50,215 bases of DNA from Isohypsibius dastychi. Its lineage: Eukaryota; Tardigrada; Eutardigrada; Parachela; Isohypsibiidae. The stretch spans positions 1-50,215 of the forward strand of contig JAQIWT010000036.1 of assembly GCA_034696485.1 (NCBI GenBank), read 5' to 3'. The position numbers and the translations under genes are program-made. Shown here in pieces: positions 11,952 through 23,307 of this stretch (position 1 is the stretch's first letter; each line of letters opens with the position of its first letter). The notes below the pieces were generated by a model. The model was not told the origin of the DNA. It worked only from the letters and a program-made list of their open reading frames with translations, and made no database searches.

Positions 11952-12451
11952 CAGTAAAACCGGTTAAATTGAACACTGTGAATCTCGAACACCTGTCTAT
12001 ATTGAACGCTGGTTTGGGAACCGGCGCTGGACCAGTGTATTTTGCTTGGGGGAACCTGCGAATCTCGAACACCTGTCTATCTTGAACACCGAACACTTTC
12101 TGCTGAACGGGCCGGTAAATATCGACCTGTTAGAATGAACACTCATCAGTTTCTAGGCAAAAAGTGTCCAAAAACATGAAATTTTTATTTCAAATCCTAG
12201 ATTTGTCGAATTCAAAAATGTCAGCTAGCAAAACTTCAGGAAAGCAAAAAACTATCGAGAAAAGTCGAAGCCACAATGAGCTCATCCAGATTCAACAAGG
12301 TCAATAATAAAGCTGGACCCTTTTTAGATTCATGGGACCCCCACTTGACCTATTGTCGACCCCCCAGGGGTCCATCTGTGAATCTCGAACACCTGTCTAT
12401 CTCGAACACTTTTTCGGGAACCGTGGGTGTTCAGTTTAACCGGTTTTACTG
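11952..12451. mobile_element. Pogo/Tigger-like MITE, 500 bp, TA-flanked
   Basis: The terminal inverted repeats CAGTAAAACCGGTTAAA... match over 25 bp with one mismatch, and TA flanks both ends (11950-11951, 12452-12453). Ends beginning CAGT(A/T)AAACC with TA target duplication are typical of pogo/Tigger elements. Inside are three same-orientation copies of a 21-bp motif (GAATCTCGAACACCTGTCTA plus T) starting at 11980, 12060 and 12380. No transposase frame is present. The motif repeats may be subterminal transposase-binding sites. Confidence 0.85.
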
Positions 12452-13643
12452 TACCTTCATTTGCAGCCATTCTAGTTTCATTTCGTTTGCAGGGTTTCTC
12501 GATTCCTCCCCCTTCCGAACGTTACTGTTCATGCTAAATGGGACAAAAGATTTTGGACATTGTAGAGTGCAAATTTCGAAAGCGCACGACTTGCCATTTG
12601 GCCAGAAGTGAGTCCACTACATCGTGCGACAGTCCTGAATGATTCCGTGGCATCCATTTAACGAATGGGTGACAGATTGGCGAGTTCGCTGTTCAATGAT
12701 CACAGAATAATAGTGAGTGGCACCAATAAGCAGTTTTTCGACTTACCTACTGGTAGATAATTCAATTCAGATGAATCGCAGTTCGAATCAAGTAGGACAA
12801 CAAACCGCATTTCGGAATTCAGGATGGGCCAGAAAATTAGAAATTCCAACTCGAGCCAAATTGAATCGAACGTGGTTGCTAAGCGCATTTCAAGACGCCC
12901 GTCTGCCGATGGTGGTAGATCGATGGTAGAATCGATCAGTGTAGTTGGCGATTTCCCGCGCATTAATTTGAAATACTAAAGGTCTACTTACAAAAACAGT
13001 TCAACATCTGTTTAAGGGTGAGAGTTAAAGCAGATATAAAAAGCGGTTATGAAAAAACAACTCCTGAAAATCCGTAAAAATATTTAATCCTTATCTAAAC
13101 AAATGTGTGCCGGCCAATAACTAAGTTAATTTCATAAAAGCACTGGGTCATCAACCTTTTCTCAACCGCACTTCATCGTTCCACTTCGTGACCTTTAAGG
13201 AGCAACCAAAATGACGATTTTATTTCCAAAGTCTTGGGACCGTTGTTAATGTTATCACGTTCTCTTCAAGACTGATGGGGCGAAATTGCCCGAGAACGTG
13301 CCGATGTCGTGATTTCTCTTCGAATTGTGGTACCGTAGATAGACCCGGTCCTCGAGTCGGACACGCGATCGTAGGAGCTGTTTCAACGATACAGTGATAT
13401 CAAGAACGTGGTTATGGAAGTCGAGCACGAACCGAGTGCATGCCATAACCGGACAACGATATTGCGTTTCTGACAGAGTAAAATGGCTTATGTACCCATC
13501 ATGCGATGCAGTCAAGTACTCATGGGAATACTTTCCCTTTATTCGGTATCTACACAAACAAAAAACAACACGCTTCCAGGAACCAGTATTTTCCAACTCA
13601 AAGATTTTCTCGAAAAGTTGAGAACTGGTCTATCTGGTCTTGG
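12452..13643. other. Unresolved stretch 3' of the receptor gene
   Basis: A minus-strand frame at 13596-13255 is open and might contain further exons of the receptor upstream of it. I could not find the kinase-homology or guanylate-cyclase motifs, and no join was convincing. The rest shows nothing recognisable. Confidence 0.4.
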
Positions 13644-15865
13644 TCAGTAAACGTTTCTCTCAGGTAGATCATATCCCCGCAAATAAGTCGTGCTGGTTGA
13701 CATCAATTTTGGTCCGGCAATCCACCAGTTCAGCCTGTTATGTTGTCGAATCAAATACCTGCGGTTCCAAATTGTAGAGTTACACAGCATCGCAGGGAAT
13801 CGCGCTTCATGAAGTGATTACTAATCAACTCACCGCACAGTGAAATAACAAGCAATTCCAACAGTCAGAGGTACAATTAAGGTCATCGGGAGAAGCAAGT
13901 TTTCTGAGGATATATCAAACAAACAGTCAGCATCAGCAGACTGATAGCATGTTATTATCTACATTACCAGAACGTTGACATGCCTTTCTGGAGCCGTCAT
14001 AGCCACAAAGAGGGACATTTGGCGGTGGCCAGCTCCCACCAGGCCAGGTGAAATTTTCGTAGAAAAATATCATGCGGCCTGTGTCATCGCGTTTCACAAA
14101 TAACTGCCCAATACATTTTGTTCATCAGCATTGTAAACTAGTCAGAAAGAGGTTACCATTCGCTCTCCAAATTGATCGAAAGTATCCAGATAGGTACTGC
14201 CATGTTGCCGCCCTTTCGGGTCGATGTAGATGGATCCGGTGTCCGACTCGAACGTTTTGTTCAGAAGCTGGTTTGCCAGTAATGTTCCGTCATTCAGATT
14301 ATTTGAAGAGTTTGAGGACAGCCGATGCAGAGCGTGGATTGCCGCAGTGAAGGCAGTGTATACTCCGTTAACATTTGCGAGCTGTAAATATTCAGCTCGC
14401 GTTTTCATGGTTAAATATTAAACCATGGCCAAAATTATTCGAAATTGCGGAAGTTTTCGTCAGTTTTCGTATGCCGGAGGTTATTTCGTTTCCTACCTTT
14501 GAATTCGGTATTATTGTTGTGTTGTATTTCTGCGCCGTCCGACGACGAACTTCCACAAGAATGTTCTTGAATTTGAGATTTCTGTCTTCGTTGTTTTCGG
14601 CACGAATAATCATGAGTGAACGAAACGCTTGTTTAGCTTGCTGAAAAATAGCATGATCTGATCATTGGAAAGCGACGCAAACATTATTCACAAACCACCT
14701 CATTCTTAACAGCGTCATTCACGTTGAACCAATGGTAGTCCCCAGCGTACCAGTGTAGAGGGTCTTGCGTGAAATAAACCTTAAATCAGATCAAAACATA
14801 AGAGCCGTTCTTAGTGTCCAATGTGACATTTCATCCTACATGCTCTCCATTTGTCATATTTCGATTCGCCGCTTCCAGCTTAAGTAATATGTCAAACATG
14901 TCATAATTCATAATGACCAAATTGACCTTGTCGCAAATTGAGCTGCTTACCATAAACGACCGCACTGTTCCAGCTCGGGCGAAAATCCAGAGCACTAAAA
15001 GGAGAAAGATGATTTTCGGCGAATCTGGTACTGGTTGAGGGTAATTGTCATCTCACCTCGACTGACTCGATGGAATTGTTGCAATAAATTCTCGAAATCC
15101 AAACCAGCAGATGAGTTGACTTTTTCCACCTGAATGGTGTTACCAATCCTTCTTTCGTGGCTAGCAATGAGGTGGCTGAGACCTGTATGATGTGCACCGA
15201 CGCTGGTGACATCCAAAATGGCGAATATCGATGACCAATGGAAAGTGTTCAAAATATCCGCGTACAACTCTTTGAAATCGCTCTCGTAAACTGAACCAAT
15301 CCACGATGGATATTCTTCTCGCCGTTGAAATTCTGACTCGAAACTCATCCTAAATACATTCGTCCCGACAAAATAAGTTTTTCCAATCTTGTGACTCAAA
15401 CCTTGTTATGAAAAAGACATTCCAGATTTTCAGGAAAGAATTCAAACTCGCCGTCCTGGAACAACCTTGAAATTCGGCCGATTTATTAACAACGGCTACT
15501 ATTGAATTATAACATCCTTATTCCGTACCCACTACAAGAACAATTGAGATGGCTACATCATCCGGTCGTTTATCACGATAGAACCATTTGGCAAGCACGC
15601 GAGGTGACTCCTCCATAAACGCTGCACAGGGCGCTATACTTGTCTCAAAAACATTCCTCACGTTGACCTTAATCTTTCCTTGATACTGCCGGTTGATGTT
15701 TTCAGCGGCTATCTCATAGACCGGTGCTCCAAACGCTAAGCTGGCCAGCTCCGTGGGTAACATCACACCAAATACCATCGCGTCTATTTCGATGGAAGGG
15801 CTCCGGTCAGCGACATTTGGGTGGAATACAACCATAATCAAAAACGAAGGAAAATAAAACCGCAT
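13644..15865 (-). CDS. Receptor guanylate cyclase/ANF-receptor-type ectodomain with one TM
   Basis: Exons: 15865-15529, 15465-15057, 14994-14951, 14878-14840, 14779-14699, 14640-14497, 14381-14157, 14103-13968, 13903-13834 and 13758-13644. The product has a signal peptide (MRFYFPSFLIMVVF), an ANF-receptor ligand-binding fold (VLWIFARAGTVRSFM, ANRNMTNGEH, TFESDTGSIYIDPKG), the juxtamembrane PPPNVPLCGYDG typical of receptor guanylate cyclases, and a single span (LLLPMTLIVPLTVGIACYF). A short basic tail follows before a TGA. No kinase-homology or cyclase domain was found, so it is either truncated, a receptor lacking the enzyme, or continues through exons I missed. Near 15400 the frame shifts by one base between NVFFIT and KIGKTYFVG with no room for an intron, suggesting a frameshift or sequence error. 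In a working receptor this domain would bind peptide or gas/chemical ligands at the cell surface. Confidence 0.8.
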
Positions 15866-16479
15866 GATTTTAGGGGTTCTCAGCGAGTGAAGTGACGGGG
15901 ATCGCATGCAGTGCATGATGCAAGTATGGCAAACAGACAATGCGAGAAATCGTATTAATTATGTTAACGCTTTCCGCTGCCAACCGAGATAACTGCTTCC
16001 CTGATTACAATATACGGACAACCTCAGTTTAGCCAAACAGCTTAAAATATTGAACAAGATCCATAAAGCTCCACAGATGTACAAATCAGCAAAGATAAAC
16101 AAGCCACGGTAAATTGCAGGTTGCCTCGAGGTGGCATCACGAAACAGCCTATGCACACAACAAGGAGGGAACGGTTTCCGTTTGAGTGCGATTTAAGAGT
16201 CTGCTGACACATGAAACGCATTTGATTATTTCGCAAACCAACAAAAATCTGTCTGGATTTGCTGCAAAATTTCGAATCAGAAGTTCCCTCCACACACAGA
16301 ACGCCCTCTTCAACGCCCAATTTCGGTAACCAAAGATATCAGTTCAATGCAATTTGATATCAAATTAAAACAAAACCATTGGCAAAGGAAGACAGTACAA
16401 AAAACCCAGTGCTATCCTACTACTATCGTCCTGTACAGAAGGTCACTCTTCGCCACCATAAATGTAAGAGTCTGTACTA
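15866..16479. other. Intergenic stretch
   Basis: This separates two minus-strand genes: promoter/5' UTR of the receptor on the left and 3' UTR of the MATH-BTB gene on the right. A 92-residue minus-strand open frame (16320-16042) has no recognised motif. Confidence 0.5.
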
Positions 16480-17622
16480 TTACATCTTTGCTTCGCCACT
16501 TTGGTCTCCAACTTCTTTTGAATGCGCCTCATCAAGAACCTCGTTGACCAGGTCTGGCGTCAATTTCTTAAATCCTCCAACCCGAATAAATCCCATGATG
16601 TCACAGATCATGAAGTCGATGATTTTGTCTTTCATCTCATCCAGAGAGTGCATATCCGCCAGTAACAAAACTGAAGCCGCGTTCGTCATAGTCAGATTCT
16701 CCAGAAGCATCCCGATGCATGTTTCTTCCAGCTTGGCTATCTTATACTTGTTGGCAGCAGTCAAAAGTTTCTCCGACAAGTGGGGCTGCCAATTCTTTCG
16801 TCCATAGCAGAAACTCACCATCGCTTTGATAGTTTCCCCATCCGTGTCTGTAATCTTACACTCGTTGCTCTTCAGCTCCTGGAAGTTGTGCTCGAACATA
16901 TTTGTGAAGACCTGGCTTTGAGCAGCCAGGATGACTTTATGGACAGGAAATCTCAAGCCATCCGATGACACCAAAACGAAATCAACAAGTGTCCCGGATA
17001 AAAGAAGCCTGGAAAGAGAGTCGACCAGGATCCCAGGTGCATCTGTGTTCTTCATGGCTTCCATCGACGATTCGCCTCCAGAAACAACGGTGAATCGCAC
17101 GTTGACTTTCAGCCGAAGGCAGTCATCAACAAGATGTTGGGGAGTAATGTCATCATGATCCAAGAAGTTCAGCCAGCCGTCGCCTTTGTTGTTTTCGTCG
17201 CCTTTTACCCAGAAGCTATAGTTAAAGCTCAGCGGCTTCAAAGCTGGTGCAGTTGCCATTTTCTCCTTGTAGACCCTGCCATCATAAGTTTCATGAGGGG
17301 TACAGTAATCTAACAGTTTGCCATGCTGTTACCTTGCGCAAACTGTCGCGTCAACCTCGATTTCAACTGGACTTTCCAAATGGAGATAGATTGACATATA
17401 GTTTTTCGCAGGGATACGGCTCTTGACAAGTGGTATAATGGTTATGCGCCACTGCGATGGATGTCCGATCATTCCGATGCTTTCGTTCTTGATGTAGCTG
17501 AGCAGTTCCCCAACCTTTTTCTCTCCATTCTTGATGGCAGAAAATTCGTACAGCGCATAATCCAATGTGAATCTGTAAACTTTGTCGACTGCTGCTGCTG
17601 AGCTGGAGACGAAATCTGTCAT
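16480..17622 (-). CDS. MATH-BTB domain protein (SPOP/TDPOZ-like)
   Basis: Two exons (17622-17333 and 17275-16480) give 361 residues. The N-terminal half has MATH-fold features (WRITIIP, then NYMSIYLHLESP and, after the intron, FNYSFWV). The C-terminal half is a BTB/POZ domain: VDFVLVSSDGLRFPVHKVIL, then SQVFTNMFEHNFQE. An alpha-helical 3-box/BACK-like tail ends the protein. Proteins of this layout bind substrate through MATH and Cullin-3 through BTB, acting as ubiquitin-ligase adaptors in nucleus or cytosol. That role follows from the family; the MATH domain here is divergent, so its substrate is unknown. The single intron lies inside the MATH part. Confidence 0.9.
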
Positions 17623-18223
17623 TTTCAAGTATTGTATACCACGGTCTTGACTTATCCTTGAAAACGGAGAAACAAAACGAGCAGAAGAGAAGCTTCTCGA
17701 TATCAGTTGAGGGCTGGTTTACTGTCACACATTTGCTGCGTAGATATCGCGCAATTTGCATTCTTTTGCACGGGGCGTGGCTGCGATAAAAGCAGTTGCA
17801 TCTGATCTCTATTGGGGGGGGGGGGCTTCTCTTTAATAGCAAGGTCACTTCCGCTGATGCGGAAGTGAAGCTAATTTGTATAACTGTCAGCGCCCATTGT
17901 TCAGCAGTTATCCCAGAAAGAGCGGTGCTAAAAATGAGTTAAAAGACAAGAGGTTCAAATCATTCACGTGACTCAGTGAAGTATGGTGCGAAATCAGTTG
18001 TGACAAATGCTCTTGTTTAGATGCAAGTGGAAAGCAATGTGGACGTATTGTTAGACTGTTGCTTGCAGATAAACTTCCGGTTGGTGCTGACATCTTCAAA
18101 TACTCGGGGTACATTCGTCCAGAACGAAGACTTTCTACACCCGTAAGGAAAGAGGGAAAACTTTAGCAATACTGGGGGCAAGAGGCTCACACTTGTTGTA
18201 TTTCCGGAAAAGGTGCAGGGCTG
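17623..18223. other. Intergenic stretch with a G12 tract
   Basis: Upstream region of the MATH-BTB gene. A run of 12 G lies at 17814-17825. No gene was recognised. Confidence 0.55.
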
Positions 18224-18288
18224 ACAAGCAAACGTTCTCCACCCGAAAATCGGGAATCCCGATTTTCGGGTGGAGAACGTTTGCTTGT
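18224..18288. repeat. Perfect 65-bp palindrome (32-bp arms, 1-nt centre)
   Basis: All 32 base pairs of the arms are complementary (arm begins ACAAGCAAACGTTCTCCACC), with a single A at 18256 as centre. This is a hairpin without a loop, far beyond chance. It lies in a non-coding stretch. A real cruciform-forming palindrome, a fresh foldback, or an inverted join made during assembly are all possible. Confidence 0.9.
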
Positions 18289-20143
18289 GAGTATCTGAGG
18301 TATCTCATGGTGTTCACACACGACTACTTTCTTTGACTATTTTCTTGTTTTTGCAGGTGGGACCCATTCATCAGCTTGTCGTGAACAAAATGCTTCAACT
18401 TAGATACGAAAATTGAAGTTGAATGTCATCAGAGGCTCGTTCGAGCTGTTGGAGGGTGTATATTTTATGCCCGAGGAATTTCGCGCTTTTCTGATTGGCT
18501 GTCCCCCTGCGCTGCCCCCTTGGGGGTCTAAAAAATGTTGCCACCTTGAGTGGACCTCCCGAATCAGAAAAAAACTAAACAAGAACAGCAGAAAAACAGT
18601 CTTCTCGAGAGCATTATATTGTTATTACTTTTTTTTCTCGTTTGCTATCGTTCATTCCATTACACTTGCAAACTGAGTTAGTACGCTGGATTGCATGTAC
18701 ATTGTATTTCCTTCACTTATGTTTTTGATTGTTTTGTTGTCATGTTAATCAGAACGTTGAAGAATGTGGAAACTCCGTCATCAGCGTTGAATCGGGTTCA
18801 ACGGCTGTAGAACATACAAGTGCTATTTATATTTTGGGGCACCAGTTATGTGAACTCTCCGTCGTTGATTTTGGATCGAAACCGGGATTACTTCCCGCTG
18901 GACTTTCAGCAATTTTCTCAAGTTTTCCATCTATTTGTCTGTCAGATTGTGGTTTATCCGTAGTATATGAGAATAATTATCAAGCACAAACTTTTTCAGT
19001 CTGATTATTGTACTGTGTTACTACTGTAGGTCTATAATTAATTAATTTCAATGTAGCTTTTTTAAGTTTTTAATTAAATTCTCCCTTCCCTGTATCTCTA
19101 TAAAAGTGCTGATAACTTTCACCACTAAGTATCTCTTCCGGTTCGCACATTCACTCAGTTCGTTATTTTCCCGGTTTCAGCTGATTCATAATCTGGACTG
19201 TACTATTTTGCCCTTATGAAAGTTTTGCGTATTATAAAATGACCTAATTCGGCAGTCCGCTTTCTCGGCATTTCCGCTTGGTCGTGCCGGAACTCATCCC
19301 GTGAAGTCTGGACCCCTTGCGCGTCACTATCTGTAGAGGTTCGACTCCCCACACTGTGGCTGACGCCAAGATACCAAACTACCTACGCTTACCAAATCGA
19401 GCCATCATAAATGATGACACATTACGTGGTTACTTACAAAGAACAGGGATGTACTTTGAAACAATAAGAAGCTAACTAAAGAAGGCCATATCCATACATG
19501 ATGACATGGAAATAATTCAAAAGAATAAAACATTGACAGTAATAAGCATAAGTTGAAACGTGCATAGCATTATTAGAATGTAAATAACAGCGAAAACAAC
19601 TGCAAAAAAATATTGGATTACAAGAAACTTCGACATTTGTTTATTTGATTTACCTAATGAGTCTTTCAATTTCGAATATGAAATCTAATATTGAAACGGT
19701 ATCGAATATCGTACACGAAACTTTAAATATTCAAATATTAAATGTTGGTACAATCAATAATCTCTATCAAAAATTTACTGGAATCGGTAACAACGGCTTC
19801 AAGCATCAGCCCCGTCGCGTCCGCCGCCTCGCGGCGTCCGCCGTGGGCTTAGTGTCGCCAATTTCGTTACTTTATTTTGCCTCCGAGATTTATTGATGAG
19901 AGCGGTTCTATTTTGACTTGGTAGTCTATCTATATATTAGTTATATGCGATACTCTTATAGTTCAGATGAGTTAAACACACGAGTCAGCACGACATACAC
20001 CCCGCCCCCGTGTAACAAAAATATGCTAGCAAAAGTCGGTTGATTTTTCTATATCAGGTCTCCATTCTGACACATGTCTACTCTAACCAACTTGTAATTT
20101 CTTTTTGAATAGAGAAAAGTTTGGAAAAAACCCCTGGTGGATG
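18289..20143. other. AT-rich non-coding stretch
   Basis: No recognisable exons. A GC-rich islet at 19813-19855 contains a CGCCGC-CTC-GCGGCG hairpin, standing out from the AT-rich surroundings. A GGTTCGACTCCC motif near 19333 resembles a tRNA B box, but no cloverleaf forms around it. Confidence 0.5.
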
Positions 20144-20486
20144 TCATTTCCGGCTTGTTTTTTGACTTACGGTTGTTTTCTTGACTACCGGTTGTTTTTA
20201 TGACTTCCGGTTGTTTTTGTCACTTCCGAATGCTTTTCTAACTTCCGAATGTTTTTAAATATCCAATTGTTTGTGTCACTTCCGGATGTTCAGTCACTTC
20301 CGGTTGTTTTTGTCAGTTCAGGTTGTTTTCATGCATTACGGTTGTTTTTATCACTCCAGATTGATTTTGTCATTTCCGGTTGTTTTTGTCACTTCCGGTT
20401 TTTTTATCACTTGCGGTTAATTTTGGTCACTTCCGGTTGATTTTGTCAGTTCCGGTTGTTTTTGTCACTTTCGGTTGTTTTTCTCA
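20144..20486. repeat. Minisatellite, about 19-20 bp unit
   Basis: About 17 imperfect tandem copies of a unit close to CACTTCCGGTTGTTTTTGT. Units vary by point changes and by length of the T run. The open frame that crosses it is a by-product of the repeat and is not a gene. Confidence 0.9.
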
Positions 20487-20513
20487 GAAACGTCAATGTA
20501 AGATTTTTTACGC

Positions 20514-22052
20514 TTTGGTCGGAGCTTCGCTCCTCCCAGTGTACAAAAATGAATAAATCTTCGCTCGTAGCCCATAACAATCGCAAACTACATTAATTAA
20601 TTAAGCGAACGGATATATCAATAAACGAAAGCTTATATCTGACTGTTACTGAGCCAGCATTTATCCAAGGAGGATTTTGCCGAGTAAATAACCGATTTAA
20701 TAAACTGATAAAATTTTCATCATATCGAGCAACATTCTTGACACCAAAATAAATCGAAAATGCACTGTACCCTCAGGTCTCTTAAAATTTTTGGCTACCC
20801 GGCCTTGACGCTTCTTTACTATCTGAAGCTCCTTTTCTGTGCGCTGAAAAGGAGAGCAATCATGGATAAGCACAAGCCAAAGTCGATTTAACAAGACGGG
20901 TTTTGGTCCTCCACATAACTCAGTCGGACCGGAAAAGATAGCAAATCCGAGAGAGCGTCAATAGTAATTTGTCGGTTAATCCTGGAAATGATACGCTTAT
21001 ATCATGTTATTATATATTGCGATGAAGCAGTGAAACAGCAGTCGGAAAAGAAGAGGAGCGAATTCTACGCAGATGCCAAACAAGCGTTTAATCTTCTCAC
21101 GGATACTGAGAAAAAGGTGAACGACCTGAGATTTTGATGACAAAAAATGCAACTTAAAATTCAGGAATTCTTGGAATTACATGGAGCAATGATTGTATCG
21201 ACGACAAATATTCCAAAGAAGTTTACTCTTGTCGGAAATGACCAACATCTTAAAACAAAGCAATCGGACCACCTTATCACAGCGAAGAAACAGATCATCA
21301 ACCTCTTTTATGAGAATTGGAAAAATATCAAACTTCCATCTGGATTGAAGTTGGCAAAGAATATGGATATCTGAACTTTGGGGGCATTTATAAATGACTT
21401 CCGGGAATGTCGATTACGAGATACAGATTTCTACCCAGAACAAGCTAAAATGGCGGACAGTATCAACGAACGTGCTAGAAAAATCTTGGATAATCTGATG
21501 GCTTTCCAACCACAACCGAAGGAGGAAAATTCGATATCCAAAGTGACTTACCACATCAAGATCAAGAGGTATTGGAAGAGGATCAAAACCCGAAGTACCC
21601 GGAAGTGGATGATCAGGAGGAAATGGATTTCACTAATCAACGGGATGATGAAAGTGGACCACACATAAACGAAGTGGATAATAACAACAAGGGATCAAAC
21701 GCGGAAGTGGAACACCTGGAAAATAATGATAATAACAATGAGGAATACGTTGATGGATGCGATTTTGACATGTCCGATTATCTGACATTCAAGACAAATT
21801 ACATTGGATCGACATGAAAAATTGACGAATGAACGTATCTTGACATGAATTAATTAATTGACGAAGAATCGACGAACGGTAATGAGAAGTCGCGAAAAGG
21901 GGAAAATCGAACAACTAAATAAGCCGCACCCACAAAGTAAGAAATTGTCCAGCCCGAGGCTATTCAGCAGTTGGATAACGATCTTAGAAGGTTTTAAAAC
22001 CGAATAGTACTGGGTGGCGTATTATCCGATTTGGTCGGAGCTTCGCTCCTCC
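20514..22052 (+). mobile_element. Decayed coding unit bounded by 23-bp direct repeats
   Basis: Identical 23-bp sequences (TTTGGTCGGAGCTTCGCTCC plus TCC) lie at 20514-20536 and 22030-22052; each contains a GGAGC-TTC-GCTCC hairpin. Between them, plus-strand frames at about 21022-21137, 21147-21374, 21378-21668 and 21572-21817 read as one protein broken by two stops and at least one frameshift: an N-terminal Lys-rich part (AVKQQSEKKRSEFYADAKQ), a middle part (NERARKILDNLMAFQPQPKE) and an acidic Asn/Glu-rich end (EDQNPKYPEVDDQEEMDF). The family is not recognised. It is probably a dead mobile-element protein or a retroposed copy; the direct repeats may be long terminal or target-site repeats. Confidence 0.5.
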
Positions 22053-22099
22053 AAAACAAACGCAACGTTTTTTTCGTCTCATAAAAGTCGAGAAAATCA

Positions 22100-22124
22100 G
22101 GGGTGTATATAAAATATACACCCC
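22100..22124. repeat. 25-bp palindrome GGGGTGTATAT-AAA-ATATACACCCC
   Basis: Perfect 11-bp arms around AAA. It lies just outside the left arm of the foldback element that follows and may belong to its end. Confidence 0.8.
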
Positions 22125-22141
22125 CCAACAGCTCGAGCGAG

Positions 22142-23003
22142 CACATTCTAGCGGGTTGGGCTGTGCGCTATACCTATACAGCTACCTATACAGCTACCGC
22201 TACAGATACCAGCCCAGTTTCAACAGCTACCGTTACTAGGACATTTACTGATTGCTGATTGGCCGACTCTGCTTCCTTTTCATACTTTGCCCTGAAACCC
22301 TATTTACATAAAGATTTTTTCTCTTTTCACAAGTCTGCGTGGCTAAATCCATATAACTTGCAAAAATTAACTGTTTTAATTTCTCGTCGATTTGATCAGC
22401 CTCTTCTCACTTGTGAGAAAACCTTTGTGTATGTTAACCTCCAAATTTTCTGCATTTTCTACCGGATTCGACCGGTTTTATTGCAGCAATATTTTATAAA
22501 AATTCAACCGAGATACTAGGCGTTTTGAAAAACACAAGATAATGCAATAAACGCTTTTGAACAGCAGGCATAAGCAGCAACAAAACGGCAACTGAGCAGA
22601 TTTTTTTAGCAAATCGGGAAGCAGAAAAATACTTTGGAAAGATGAACCCAGAATTTCGGATTGGAATAGTGAAAGCATTTCGTTTTCTGTTAAAACAAGT
22701 CGTGAAAATATTTCTATGTGCGTAATACAGAGACGATGTCATTGATGGACTATGCACCAACTATTCCGTCAAAAAAAGTTTCACGGCAGTTTGATTTTAT
22801 ATTTTTAGTCGTTCACACTTCTTATGCCTACTTACTACTCGTATTACACTTTCAGCTAGTGCCACTCTGGCGTCCAGAAAAATGAGCGACATAAGCGCCG
22901 CCTCCTATTCTACTGACTCCAGTATAGGTAGCTGTTTCAGTATCTGTAGCTGTAGAGGTAGCTGTATAGGTATAGCGGAAAGCCTAACCCCATTCTAGCC
23001 GCT
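22142..23003. mobile_element. Foldback/MITE-like element, about 0.86 kb
   Basis: Long imperfect inverted arms of about 80-95 bp: left about 22150-22245, right about 22915-22995. They include a perfect 21-bp inverted match at 22167-22187 and 22956-22976. The arms consist of short iterations of ACCTATACAGCT. The interior holds no transposase that I can recognise. Such composite arms are typical of foldback-type non-autonomous elements. Exact ends and target duplication were not determined. Confidence 0.65.
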
Positions 23004-23036
23004 CGTGGTGGTCTAAGGCCATTCAATTTTTCGGCT

Positions 23037-23050
23037 CCCCCCCCCCCCCC
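23037..23050. repeat. C14 homopolymer followed by TC5
   Basis: Fourteen consecutive C, then TCCCCC. It sits about 260 bp upstream of the GIT start codon and may be in its promoter. Confidence 0.9.
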
Positions 23051-23307
23051 TCCCCCACCAATACGAAACAACGATCAGGCCAACCCTCGGGCCTCTACTC
23101 GTTTTTCAGACTTGCTGGCGCTACTAACCTCAACAAAAACAGACGTGTTCGACTTCGAATTTTCGAAATGCCTTTTATGGGTGACTTTTCAAAATTATCT
23201 CGGTGTATCTGATGAGTTTCATCTATTCCTGATGGAACAAATTTCTTCTTCATAAATCTGTTTTCCACGGTTGGTCAATCTTCGTCAACGCAGCCTACTT
23301 TGCAAGA

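Noticed and set aside
13255-13596. Minus-strand frame considered as the kinase-homology domain of the receptor
   Set aside because: No glycine loop, VAxK or HRD-like motif could be aligned, and no in-phase join to 13644 was found.
16042-16320. Minus-strand open frame upstream of the receptor
   Set aside because: Low-information sequence without a motif; a signal peptide start at 15865 fits the receptor better.
18135-18317. 60-codon minus-strand frame across the palindrome
   Set aside because: Reads both arms of a perfect palindrome; no coding evidence.
19325-19345. GGTTCGACTCCC resembling a tRNA B box
   Set aside because: The T-stem has at least two mismatches, and no A box, anticodon arm or acceptor stem can be drawn around it.
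20249-20440. 63-codon plus-strand frame
   Set aside because: Created by the minisatellite.
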